From assembly GCA_902729315.2 (NCBI GenBank), contig LR746266.1:3854759-3918758 (forward strand): a stretch of 64,000 nucleotides of DNA, given 5' to 3'. Numbering within the stretch: the stretch's first letter is position 1; every line of letters starts with the position of its first letter. The translations under genes were made by a program, and so were the position numbers. This DNA is from Spirodela intermedia (taxonomy: Eukaryota > Streptophyta > Magnoliopsida > Alismatales > Araceae). Of the stretch, positions 20,923 to 33,676 are shown piece after piece. Under the pieces are notes generated by a model that was not told the origin of the DNA, searched no databases, and was given only the letters and a program-made list of their open reading frames with translations.

Positions 20923-23900
20923 CTACATCTTGACGTACTTGTCAACGTATCCCTGCAAAGAGGCACATCAAGATAAGCTACACGTTGAAAATATCTGTAA
21001 ATTTGAAGAATGTACTCGAGGGTCAACCCCGAAGAGGCAGGCTTTCATCTGACAAATGCCAAGAAAAAATTCTTCACAAGCTCAGTCGATAAAAAATGAT
21101 TAAATAAAAACACTATGAGCTGCAGCCATGATTTTTCAACCAATGCCACACTTCTCACATATCCTCCTTTGCTGCAATCGCCTGTGTATAGGTCAAGTTC
21201 CAGTAGAGAAAAAAAAAAAAAAACCCGAAAATAACAGAGCATTCCTCCCCAGCAGAAAAGCAGATTAGAAATCTAAATGTGAACATCTACAACAAAAAGT
21301 TTGAACTCCAGAGTCAATGAGGATAAGCCATAAGCCATGTTAGAGACTGATGGTGAACAAGAATTACTCAAGATTATGAACCAAGGAAAGGTGAAGTCGG
21401 GGCTTAAGAAATTCGTGGTTTACACGTGCCAAGAAACATAAATGAGTTGAAGAATGAACGGATACCATCACAAGCTTGGTCAGTTTTCTTTGAGACGACT
21501 CAACGTAATGGTTTATCTTTGCTTGTGATTTGGGCAACTTATGACTGGATACTGACCCAGAAACCTTGTCTACAGTCTTTTTTACAATTGTTTTGAATGC
21601 CTCCTTGCTCATGTTCCCCTGTCGCCATGATGGCTTGAGAACTTCTTTCACAAAGTTCGCCAGCGCGATCTTTAGAAGCTTCATTGACTTGGAATCTTTG
21701 GTTTTCTTGCTCTTCCCAGGAGACCGGACCTGATCGACTTCAACCTCTCCCATCTCCTTCTCCAGTAAATCAACTGGGCTCCCAGGACTCTCATTCTCCA
21801 CAGCACCCACTTCTGCTTCTGGTGCTGTCTCACCAAACTCATCATTGTCAATCTGAACACCGATAGAAGCACCAACTTTATGCTTATTATTCTCTTCAAC
21901 GTCAGCAGGCAGATGAATGCTGCTGCCAATATCTGTGTCATGAACAGCTGGGTCTTGCTCTTGGGAGGAACTAATCATCTTTGAAACCCTAGAAGACGGC
22001 TCGATACTGTCAAAAAGTGGATCATATTGATCACTAACAGGTGGCCCCACACTAAATTGTTTCGCTGCAACCTCTTCCTCTGACTTGTGCCATGGCTTGT
22101 TGTGTATCAACTCTCCTGTTTGAGCAGTTGAAGATGACTCACCAGGTCTCTCTAAGAATGACATTTTTTTCCCTTCTGTACTCGGAGGTGAAGAAGCTAC
22201 ATTTGATAACCCATGTTCAGACATTAGATTATGGCCATGAACGAAGGAAGAATGGTACTTACTGCCAATGTTCGAGCTGTTCTCGTGTCCGAAAGCACTG
22301 GACACAAATCTTGAACTCGTTGCTGTCTGTTCGAAAGCAGACGAAAATGGGTTATAATGGGTTGGCCCTGAAACTTTTGGCAAGCCAACATCAGGCAAGT
22401 GAGAACGTAGTTCACTCTCTGGAAGGATTGGTGGATATCTTGAGGGATTGTTGTTGCCAGTTGCACCCATGTTTGAAAGGAAACTGCTGCCAGATTGGTG
22501 CTGCAAGCTTGGTGGTGCCTGTTTAGAGTAAGACATCCCTCCTGCGGATTCGTCTCTCGCAAGAGAACCATAACCTTGAGAATTTATATTATGCTCTGGA
22601 GGTTGCACACCTCCCCCTTCCTGGACAGAATGAAGCGCATCCAGAGAGGATACAGACTGATGACCTTCTATCACTGAAGGGCGAAAAGACTGCTCCTGTC
22701 TGGTGAAATCAGTTCCTCCAAGTGGTTGACTATGTGGAGTCTCATTAGGCCGAGGCCTTTGCGTGAACTCATTCATGAGATTTCGCTCCTCAGTTGGATG
22801 GAGTACTTGGCGTTTGTCAAGAGTCAAATTGCTTTGTGAGGGAAACTCAACACCCAGATAGACAGCACTTTGCTGAATATGCGAGCGGGAATTTTTTTCC
22901 GCAACAAGATGCCTTGCAGTTTCATCAGCTGTTGGCTTTGGAGCTGTGGAAACAGAATGATAATTACTAGTTACAGAAGTTCGACCAGTAGGAAATCCAT
23001 CGGCAGGGGAAGGTTGAGGCAGAATATTTGTTCTGGATGTTCGCAAGGTGTTCTCTGCCGTAGATTGCTGCCCATGAAATGTAAAGTGAGGACGATATCC
23101 CTCGGTTGGCCGCGGCAGCATCTGGGAGTACGGTGGAAAGTAGGGAGGGTTCACCTGAAATGGCGGTGGATGTGTCTGAGACTGGTGAAGCTGCGAGTCT
23201 CCACTCAGAAAACTAGGTGACTGAGCAAACCCAGGAACTTGATTTTGATATGACAGGAGTACAGGACCCGGCTTTGAATAGCCTGTGGTCACAGGTATTT
23301 CAACAGTCTGTGATTGAGCAGCAGGCATCAGACTCTGCGTGTGAACAGACTGAGTCACAGACAGGCCTGAAACCGGATGCTGAGAGGGCAAAAGTTTTGG
23401 AGGTTCTGACTCATTGGGCAGCACAGAAATAGCAGGTTGAGGCAAAGTCGTATGATTTTCAGCCAAAGACGGACGATCAAGGTGATCTCCACGGGGCAGT
23501 TTTTGTGCTTCAGGTGCAGACGAACCTTGGTCATCCAAGCTGTCATCTGCCACATCATGGTTGTCACCTGATGGCTTCTGGTCAGTATCCTCCATCAAGC
23601 GAGAATCAGGTGATTCCTGCAATTTTTCAGCGTGATCTGATCCTGGCAACAGGTCAAATATCTCATGAGAAGCCGGCTCATGATCCACTTCTCCAGTGTT
23701 CTTTGACTGATGTTGCTCACTTGAGAAAACATGTTTTCCATCCTTCTTCATGGAATCCACACTGCTCTGTCCAATTGGACCTTCATCTCTTATACTGCTT
23801 GAAAGTAAATCAGCTTTACCTGACATAACGTGCCTCTTTCCATCCAGTGGGAGTCTCTCCTTCTGAATGGCAGTCTCCTTCTCTAAATTCCTAACACCAT

Positions 23901-26900
23901 GACTCTGCTCACGACGCATATGCCTGTCGAAATCTTGAGAAACATTTCGATAATCCTCGTTTTTATTCTTAAAACGTCCCATATCATGATGGAGATACCG
24001 ACAAGATGCTCCACGATAGCACCGGCCTCGGAGAAAGTTGAAGCACTCTGGAGGCCGGCCCTGGCCTCTTCTTCGATGATCTCCCATGTGCCTAGGTGGA
24101 GCTGCTCGTGGGGACTTGCTCCTGCTGTGTCCTCTTGGTGACCAGCTGAAAGAGATTTACACTAAAAACTAAGAACTTGTGCATGTGTAACTAACCAAAA
24201 AAACTCCAACTTCAAGATCACATTCAGCAACAGTGAGGAACCCCAAATGTTAACTGAATGCACGATATTGTACCTTTGAGATTGACTTCGCCTTTCTCTC
24301 CACCTCCAAGGACTCCGGCTTCTTCTCCTCTTTCTTTCTTGAGGTGACTGGCTTCTGCTCCGACTTCTGCCTCTCCTAACATACTTCTTCTCATAAGACA
24401 TCTCCTCTGAATCACTGCTGCTTGCACCTTCTTTGGCCATCCTTCCAAACTCGTCCACTTTTAGTAAAGAGCCTTTGGTAGCGTATTTTTCCCTGTGAAA
24501 CTCCCCAACCTGAGCATTAAAAGGACCCTTCTCGTCTCCATCAATATCTCTATGACGAGAGGTTTTAAAGGTTCCTTTGCCCAATGTTCGTCCAAATCTC
24601 TTCTGACCTCCAAAATAGTCGGTCCTTTCCTTATTAGCTTGTGAGCTTCCAACAACATCCGCACGAGCTGTGTCAATGCGTGACTGATTGCTTTTTTCAG
24701 CAGCAAGAGCACTTTTTGAGAGCAAAGGCGAACATGAATTGACATCATCTTTCTCAAAAGATGTGCCAAGATCATTCCTAGCTGAAACAAGGTCAGAAGT
24801 ACCACGTACAATTAACTCCTTTCCATCATCCCCTCCACTGTCATCAGAAGCATAATCCTGAATAAGCCTAAATGGACTTCCACCTTTAATGGATACTGTC
24901 GCTGCTTCTAAACTTTGCCCGTCAGATTGAGACAAGGGAACATTAACCGTAAGAGAATCTTCAATGGTTGAACTGACAGGTTGCTGCACACTACGAATTG
25001 ACATGCCTGGCACAGCCTGATTTGAGACTGATGAAGTATGATGTGCAGAGGATCTATCAACATCTGAAAAGTTGTCATCCGTTATAAGAATGTACGATGC
25101 AGAAGACCCAAAAGCATAGTTAAAATTATGATTCGCGGCAATGCATAAGTATCACGATACACAGATTGATGAACGTTATGATAAATATCACTGAACGATA
25201 AAAGATGGATTCCAGAAAAAAAAAAAGACCATCAAATCAACAAATCTTGCTGTGATGCAACAAAAAGGAAAAAGAGAGTAACACCAAATCCAAAACAAGC
25301 ACGTACACCAAAATACCAAAAGAGAGGTCCAAAGACAACTCTTACCACTTAAGCTCTCAGTCATCCGATCAAAAGAAATCAAGAATAAAACTGTCTATTG
25401 TGGACTTCTTTCAAATCTCTTAGCATCATTTCACCATGAAAATATGAAGTCTTATAAAGCCCGCATAGGTTAACATGTATCCACGTCTTTATGAGAAACC
25501 TAACTGGAAATTTAGAAAGAAATGTATCTAATCTTTTTCCAACGGTCGAGAGTATACGGTCTTTGAGATACATTTTCTATGATCGAGATATTTTCCATTT
25601 GAATCCATCAACCCGTCAAAATCGGCAGGTATTATTGACTTCACAAAGGACTGCATTCTACTACAGCCGTAGTTGTTATAGCGTCATGAGGTTTTTTGTC
25701 CTCACAAGATACATCTAGTTCCCTTGTTAACGAGCTGTTATTTGCCTTCTATTACGTGATATGTAGACTTGAGGGAGAAAAATGACCACCCAAATATGCA
25801 TTAATGCTCAGCATGGAAAGTACGATGGAGGGTAATATGTATCTTAAAGTGGTAAGCATGATCCTGAGTAAAAATAAAATTTTAACGGAATCGAAATCTA
25901 CTGAAAATATGGAACTTATCATTTTCATAGGCATATTTTTCCCCGCCCAATGAAAGCATTGACATATTTGTGTCTGCAGGTCAGAAGTATATAAACAGTA
26001 CACGTACAAAAGTATACAAAAAGAAAATTTGCACTGCTATAGAAAGCAAGAAAATGTGCAGGACAGAAGAAAACAAGTGGCAGAAAGTTCTTCTAATTAT
26101 TACCATGTCTTTCCTGATTATGGAAATAGGACTTTGAAGATAGTAGAAAGTCCGGCAAAGGCATCTCACCCATTCGTCCCTCAGTAATGTTTGAACGCGG
26201 ACGAAATTTTTCTGTAACAGGTTGGCTCATGGCTTCTTCATTTGATTCCTTGCTCAATTCTGCAATGCCTTGTTTTACCTCAGATTGGCTTGCATCATCT
26301 ATTGAATACACATGGGAAAATCCTAATCATGTTCCACAAATAATGAAGAAATACAGAAAAAAATAAAAAAGATATACGTGTATACCTATAACAACATCAT
26401 ATCCTGGAGTGCTGATGATAGAATTAAGAACAGAAAAAAATGCTTTCATCTCTAGAATCACATAGGTCGTCTTTGACTTCTGGAAACTTAAAAAATGAAA
26501 ATCAAATAAAAGTTGCATGCCAACACATGACTAAATAAGAAATAGACAACCCATTCGCAAAAAATATTTTTTCCCTTCTTTTTTAAAGACACTGAAAACA
26601 CTACCTAAGAAGAGTACAAGAAAAACCCTCCAGAATGAACTCCTCTCCCAGAGACATATAGCTCGGAACTTTAAATCTATGCTCTCGGGAATTCAAATTA
26701 GTTAGCTCACCTTCAAAATACAACCAAGATACGAAAAACATTCCAGATTTTATGTGAAGAGGCCTCAATTGGTGTACATGAACCAGTAAGTCCATCTTTC
26801 ACAAAGGAAAGTACCATAAAAAAGTTGAAGAAAATATAATGGTCATCCTTTCTAGATTTACACGTGCTTCCTGTCATCCCAGAGGCAAAAGAAAAGTTCT

Positions 26901-29301
26901 TCTTCCAATAGTCATGTTTCGGACACAAGGATATGACAAGCTCGCACCCGCCAAAAATAAAACCAGTCATCCCCTTCCAGTCGTAAGAGGGAAGGCATCA
27001 AACCCATGCCTGGAATTGACCAGTCTGGGGGAAGCCAGACTAGTTCCAGCCAAACCTACTTTTCACCTGTAAAAAGGATGACGATAAACGGAATATCCTC
27101 AATCAGAAGAATTTGGTCTCAAATAGGGTATTCAATTATGCGCTGACTCTGGGTTCCATTTAGAAACCTTAAAAAACCATCAGTTTAGATGGCATCTGTC
27201 CAACTCATCCAAGTACCACAAATCGACCTGCTATGAGTCCAGTACTCGTGTTTCAGGCCTAAATTTAGTTTTGGACCATCATAAAGGTCCTTGTTCATTT
27301 TGAGGTAATATTATACCCAGCACGTATTTGAGGTTTGGAGGCCATGTATCATAATAAACCAATAGAGAAATTTACTGAAACTGTGTTTCCTACACTGTTT
27401 CTCTCCGAACTAACAGAACTCCTCAAAATAATAACGTTGATCACTCCTAACGACCAACGAAATAAATGTATTACAGTAGAAGCAGACAAGGGAGCAGCTT
27501 CCCGTTCCAAAGATGTCCACGAATGTTATCTCGAATCAGTCCTCATCCTCCAGAATTAGCAGGGCCAAAGTCAAAATATTTTGAGCATGTAAAGTGTAAG
27601 ATTTAATATACTACTGCGAGCACTATTTGACAAGAGTGCAGTTTTCTTAACCGACGTTAACAATCATGGTAAAGATTTCATGAAACTTGATAAGACCAGA
27701 ACGCTTGGAATCAATACTTAACAATAGATCAGCTATTTCATTCTTGGTAATCATTTTGCTCGTCAATTGTCTCCATATTTTATCAAAATGATACTTTTGT
27801 GCACGATAATCCCATGTACATCCCATGCAACAGCAGAGCCAATAATCCATGACTACTAGTGAAATGGCCCACACAGTGACGCATCAATTACAATTCAAGA
27901 TCATAGTTATGTTAAAAAGATAGACTACACACCACATAGTCATGCCACAGATGAAACTAACGAATTTTAACATTTCATGATAATTATGTCAGCAACAGAC
28001 AGGAATTGTTATAGTAATGAATCGATAGAATTCTGTGAAATAAATCTACAAAATAAAAAAACAATAGGATGCAGGAATTAAACAATACCATCCATGTCCA
28101 TGTCTGATTCAGCCGGCGACAAAGATTTTCTTTCACCAGCAGAGCTCTGAGGTTGTGCAGATGCTTGAATTGAAAAGCCAAGCTCGGAATTATCTGATTC
28201 AAAACGATACTTTCTCTTCATCCACTTAAAATAATCATATCCAATGGCAGCTGCACTCCCAGGCTCCCCACCAAATAGAAAAGAAAAAGATGGGTTGTTG
28301 ACTTCCTTCATACGAGCTAAGTTCTCAAACTGAGGTCCAACATTGACCATGAACTTGCACAATGTTTCAATGTTATGAACAACGTCTTCTGCTGGCCTAG
28401 TAGGGGGTGAGGAATGAAGACTCGGAGTTTCTTTTTTCTTCCCAGAGTATTCTGTCTCAACTTTGCAAACTTTATCACTGGTATGGCCACTGGGAACTGG
28501 AACACTACCAATCAGCTGGGAGTCATTTCCAGAGCCATTAATGATATTACTATCTTGATCGTGGTCCTTCATAACCTCCTGATCTGGCATTTCTTGAGGC
28601 TTTACTACCGGAAGTTCTCCGACCTGTGAGCTTGGTGAGGGTGAAGGAGAAAGAGGGGGCGGGGGTGGAGGCGGAGGTGGAGGCAGTGAAGGTGGAGGGG
28701 CCTCATCCATTGAACCGCGCAAAAATGGCGCGAACGGAGGACTTATAGTGACAAAGCTGGCTGGAGGTGGAGGATATGGAGGGCGTGCATGGTGTATTCC
28801 TGGAGGGGGTGGGTGGGGATTCCTATACAGAAGCTGGCCTTGAGTGGAAACTCCCGATGGGGCCAAGCCTCTAGGGGGTGGAAAAGCAGAGGCCGGTATA
28901 CGATGAGCATTCGGATTCCCTGTTTGTGGCTGGTATGGGGCCCCTGCTTGGGTTTGTGGTGCGTAAGAATGAAGAACAGGGTTACTGCCAAAATTTGACG
29001 GAGGTGGTGGGTGCATGTGTATATGTGGTTGGCCCATATCCACCATTACAGGTTGTGGATGGCGGGCTGCTTGTGAAGGTGGAGGGGACTGGGCATACAC
29101 GGTTGATGGAAGCGGTGCATGTGAGTGTAGGTTTGAAGGTGGATGAGGAAGGCCTGGCTGAAGTGAAGGAGGTGGTGTCCCTGTAAGAGGCGGTTGCTGG
29201 AAAGGAGGCAGTGAGGAGGATGTTGTAGGGGCTTGAAAAGAAGGGGGAGGAGCAGGATATCTGTGCCTGAACGGAGGTGCATGGTTACCCTGTCCGTACA
29301 T
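20923..29301 (-). CDS. SURP-domain, SR-rich, CCCH zinc-finger protein
   Basis: Five coding exons (minus order): 29301-28089, 26298-26104, 25063-24274, 24145-21466, 20952-20923, giving 1635 aa with consistent phases. The start is the first in-frame ATG, with an in-frame TGA upstream in the leader exon. Residues 1-250 are proline-rich. A SURP module sits at ~310-365 (ETLCKFMVNVGPQFENLARM, NPSFSFLFGG, YDYFKWMKRKYRF). An Arg/Ser region ends exon 3 (GRSRSRSQSPQERKRRRSRS). A CX7CX5CX3H finger follows early in exon 4 (ECFNFLRGRCYRGASCRYLH). After a long Ser/Gln-rich stretch comes a conserved C-terminal block (LLKIALANFVKEVLKPSWRQ, MSKEAFKTIVKKTVDKVSGS). It ends GYVDKYVKM from a 10-codon last exon. 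SURP plus SR plus CCCH points to a nuclear pre-mRNA processing protein. It resembles plant C3H proteins such as AtC3H38, but I am not sure of the orthologue. Small extra exons in the 1.8-kb first coding intron cannot be excluded. Confidence 0.8.
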
Positions 29302-30000
29302 CTCGTTTAAAACTTGCCTCCCCCGGGATAGAGTTTCCGAGGCTCGCTGAAATATGAACCATGACATAATTGGTTACCATGCCAATGAACTTCAAATGAA
29401 ATACCAAGTGCTCAAACAGTTTCCAGTACCAAAAGACTTATCATAAATGGCAGAAGGGCCTAGATAAAGAGAACTGAATAGGAATCTAATACGAAAAAAT
29501 TAGGTCCAGGTATTCAGTCAAAAAGCTGAAAATTGCTGATAGGGAGTCCAATAAATCGCAAAACTCAAGCGCTGAGAAATAACAACTCTAACTAGGTTTC
29601 GAAAAAACTCCGGGGATAAAAGAATAAGCAATTCAATCCAAACCCAAGATAAATTTCACAGAAGAGACAACCACCTAACAAACAGGGGCGGGGAAACACA
29701 GACGAACAGCAAAGAAACAGCTTCCCACCCCTACTTTGAGAAGAGTGAAGAACATGAGTGAACACCACACTGGCAGGGGTTAATCGCGTACCTTTCTTTC
29801 AAGTGGGAGTAAATTGGAGAATCAATCCACCAGTAGGAATGCAATCTTCTCCTCGCCCAATGGAAGCTTAACCACAAACAGCGAACCTAGGGTTCCGATC
29901 GGGCCTCGACATCTCCACGAGGCGGGTAATAACCACAGGAGGATAAACCCTAGGACATGCTACTCCGGCAGTCCTTCCTCCGCATGAAATACCAGATTTG
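29302..30000 (-). promoter_or_regulatory. CCCH-gene leader: noncoding first exon with uORFs
   Basis: On the minus strand a leader exon runs from roughly 29990 to 29792 (donor AAAG|GTACGCG) and joins the acceptor catatttcag ending at 29350. It holds two short upstream ORFs: ATG-TCC-TAG, and a 14-codon ORF starting ATGTCGAGGCCCG. These could dampen translation of the main ORF. An AAACCCTA telo-box-like element sits near 29945. Confidence 0.5.
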
Positions 30001-30975
30001 AGTTATATAGCTATACAGTTAGTTAATTGCCGCGACGTGAACGAACGAGAGACAGAAGAGAGAGAGTGGACGACGAGCGATCCAATTGAGAACAGGAGCG
30101 TAAGGGATTTCAGAGAGAACGCGAAGGCACCCCGATCGGACGGTCAAGACTCCCCGAGGGGGGAACCCCGATTAAGGAACACCGTCGTTCTGCCAACCGT
30201 CAAGGCCGTCCGATTGAGATCTGACGATCATTTATTTTTCAACCATAACTTATTTTTTGCATTTATTAATACTATATTTTAACGGTTAATATTTTCAAAA
30301 TAGATTAATCCCGGCCCATCGTCCTAAATGGGCCGAAGAAGTCACACCATGAACGATAACAGTAGATGAGATCATATAAATATAAAATATAATTTAATAT
30401 ATTTATTATTTCTTCCAGAAAACACGAGATGTGACCCATTCGAGTTTCTTGTTTCCGGGTCTAATTTCTATAAAAATACCGATTTTTTGACAAAAAAAAA
30501 GAATTTTCTCTCGTTTCATCAGGAAAACGTTGAAATATTTTTCAAAACTATCGAAATCTCCGGTGCATCACACCGACGGTCGAAAAAAAAGATTTTTATC
30601 TAAATATCGTGATCTGGGCTGTTGATCGAAAGATTTCCTCCACAATAATTGTTACTAAACAATAATTATTTAATATAATACAAAAATGAGCGTACATGAT
30701 TTAATTATTGGGTAAAAATAAAATATTTAAGGGGAGGCAATCTTGGTAAAAAAATTCAGAGATTATCATATATTTTGGGAGAAGGTGCATGCAGCTAACC
30801 TTTTGTCTAAGATACGTTACAACTTGCACGAGAGCAAACGTCATCGAGAACATTATTTATTTATTATTAATATGACCAAATATTTCGATAATGTGCTAAA
30901 AAATTACTCTTTTATCTGCTGCTTCAGCTAACCTGCACCTTCATCTTCACCATTTGATGCGACGTCTCGTCTCGG

Positions 30976-31007
<32 letters not shown>

Positions 31008-31164
31008 ATCCGCTGCTGGATTGGCGGCGGGAGAGGAGGAGGAAGAATGGGGGGGGGGGAGGGGGTGGGGGCACGTTCGACGAATAAGCTCCCGCTGTCG
31101 TTCTTTGTCTTTTCCTCTCCGACCCGCCGGCATTTCCTATTTATTGTCAAATATTTCCAGATGC
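30001..31164. other. Divergent intergenic region between CCCH and SPIRAL1 genes
   Basis: AT-rich in the middle (30230-30920), with a CT run at 30986-31007 and a G-rich stretch near 31048. It serves two divergent genes. I see no ORF worth calling. Confidence 0.6.
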
Positions 31165-31170
31165 TATAAA
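31165..31170 (+). promoter_or_regulatory. Probable TATA box of the SPIRAL1-like gene
   Basis: TATAAA in the context atgctataaaagctc. Transcription would start about 30 bp downstream in a CT-rich leader, a classic plant arrangement. Confidence 0.55.
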
Positions 31171-31302
31171 AGCTCTCACCTTCCAACCCACGGGCTCTTC
31201 CTGCACAGGGCACTCCGTTCCAAGTCCCATCTACCCGACCCAGTTCTCCGGTGTACGCTAACGCCTTGGGTGCCCATCTCCGGCGACAGTCGTCAGATAG
31301 AG

Positions 31303-32362
31303 TGGTGAGAAGCCGCAGATCTGTCGTCTTTTTGATTGGATTTTTGCTGTTTGCGGTTTTTGTTGTCCTTGTTTCCCCCAGTTGGCGCCAGGGTTTTGCG
31401 ATCACGGCCTTTTTAGCGGCAGATCCGGATTAATGGACGCTTCTTTCCCTGGATCTGCTGGTCCTGCCCGGCATTCCGTATTCAGCGGAGTCTGTACTTT
31501 CACAGTACGCTTGATTTCAGTGTTCTGAGAGGGGAGATTGGGGCTGGTGGTTCATTCCATCAACACACATTACCGCTAGGTTGGGACCCTCTGGATGTTT
31601 GGGAGCCACGAGTCGTGAACCCTATCAGAGTCCGTTCAACACTGGGTATAAAATAAGTGTCCGCACCTAGCGGGTGACGAGAAGATCACTGAAATGGCGT
31701 TGCCCACAAGACGACCTTCTCCTCTGAAGCCAGTCCATAAATAGCCGCCAGAAGTAACCTTTGTACGCTGTTCATGCCTTTATTATTATTATTATTTTCG
31801 TTTATATTTGCACTAGGATGCCCATTCATCGATCCCCACCATCCTTTCTCTTTCTTTTTCTCTAAATGGTAAATGAAAACTACTATTTTGGTAAATAATG
31901 GGAAAAGAGCACAAACAAGCATTGGGTAACTGGTGTGATGAAAAAGGAAGGGAATCATCGTGGTTGTTCTAATGGTCGACCCAGAGGCAATTGGGAAGAA
32001 GGGCTAAGAAACGTCTTTGTTGTCTGTCACCACATATCCAGTAAAGCAGAAAGTTTATGTTTTGAATAAAATAATACATTACTTCCAGCGGGGTAGCACA
32101 TTAAGATTCATCACATAACGCTTGATCTCTCTGACCTGCCCAGAGAGGTTTCCGCATGCACATTAATTTCTTGACGATAATCAAGTTGTTAGTGTATAAA
32201 TTTGTGATAAAATTCTTTCTACTTTATATTGTTTATGGAGGTACTCCTATCTTAGTCTATTATTTATCAGTAATTTCTTCCATGCTTCTGGGGCTTTTTT
32301 CTCGTGTGTTCCTATGATTCTTGGCTGATTTGAGTTTTTGGTTCCACTCATGGAGGTTTAGA
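31303..32362 (+). other. Probable 5'UTR intron of SPIRAL1-like gene
   Basis: Likely donor GTG|GTGAGAAG near 31303, and acceptor ggaggtttag ending just before the AAG that precedes the start ATG at 32366. Leader introns of this size are common in this family. Exact ends are tentative. Confidence 0.45.
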
Positions 32363-32365
32363 AGA

Positions 32366-33032
32366 ATGGGTCGTGGTGTCAGCAGTGGAGGTGGCCAGAG
32401 CTCGTTGGGCTACCTGTTTGGCTCTGGAGAGCCTCCTAAATCTTCTCCTGCCACGGACAATGAAGCCCGTGCTCAGAAGCCCGCTGCTCCTCCACCAGTG
32501 GATAAGCAGATTCCAGCAGGCATCCAGGGAAACAATGTGAACAATTACTTCCGAGCAGAGGGCCAGAACACTGGGAACTTTATTACGGTTTGAAATCCTC
32601 CAAATCGAACTTGCACAGTCATTTAAACAGTTTCTGTGGCACGGTATGATAGGAATGCACTTCGCTTGCGGTTGCAAAACAGTTAGAATCGGAGCATTAT
32701 TACTATATTTAGTTCAATTCATGAGCTCAATCATTTGTCAGAATGTTGACATGACCATCTCCAAGATGTGCTGGAAATCATGCGGGTGCCGAACCAATTA
32801 GAGAATATTAGATCCAACCCACAGGGATTTCTCGTTAATTGCAGATTAATAATTGACCAACCATGTATCCAAGAGAGCTTTCTTTTCAGTTGACCGTAGC
32901 CTGTGTTCTTCATTGCACCTCCCATATTTTTCATGCAAGATTCCTGTGCAGGATCGGCCCTCAACCAAGGTGCATGCTGCTCCTGGCGGTGGATCTTCCC
33001 TGGGTTACCTCTTTGGCGGTGGAGGCAATTGA
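32366..33032 (+). CDS. SP1L: SPIRAL1-like microtubule-localised protein
   Basis: Two exons, 32366-32587 and 32952-33032, giving 100 aa, the usual family size. The start MGRGVSSGGGQSSLGYLFGS and the C-terminal GGGSSLGYLFGGGGN are the paired SPIRAL1 repeats that flank the conserved centre (PVDKQIPAGI, NNYFRAEGQNTGNF, DRPSTKVHAAPG). The intron after FIT|DRP is phase 0. SPR1 proteins bind growing microtubule plus ends with EB1 and keep cells elongating straight. Loss in Arabidopsis gives right-handed twisting. Which SP1L paralogue this is cannot be decided from sequence alone. Confidence 0.96.
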
Positions 33033-33676
33033 TTCTTCCTTCCGTCTGGTGAATTCCTTGTGTACGAAAAGAAAATATTCTAAGAATGTCCAAAAAAGCT
33101 ATCTCTATGTTCTGTTTGGCCGAGGGGTTTCTGTCGCAAGCTAATAGGTGTGTGCTACTTCTAATTGGAACTCTCCGTGTAATGTAGATTGGTCTTGTGG
33201 TCCATTTGCTTGACTCAGGCACTTTCATGTCAGACAAACTCTCGCTCAGCCGCCCTTCGCTAGTAAAATATGTCTGTTGTTTTTATGCTGCCATTGCTCA
33301 TCTTCAAGGCTAGTATTAGCATCATGGCCTTTCACCCCTTCTGGCAATGGGTGATCTAAATTGCCCGGATCATATATTTCTTGAAATACTGCCTTATTAA
33401 AGCTCAGATTCTTCCTAATGTTTCTATAGTTCCCAACCGCATATTACCCATCTTTTATAAAGATGTGGGTCGCCACAAAACCTTCACCTTTTATAAAGAA
33501 GTTCTCACAAGGTTTATCATCTACAATGAGAAGCAGTGCATCGTCCTGCCCCCTTTGACTGAAGGATCCATAGCACTGTAGCCGAGCCACCGGTTTACCA
33601 CCAGAGGTTGTAAAGGCCAGCCCTTCGCTCTCTGGCTGATGAAGAAGACTGAATCCTCCTTCCCACCGCCATAACG
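33033..33676. other. Convergent 3' flanks of SPIRAL1-like and kelch genes
   Basis: Both genes end into this stretch, so it should hold their 3'UTRs. I see no further gene. Open frames here are interrupted and lack homology I recognise. Confidence 0.55.
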
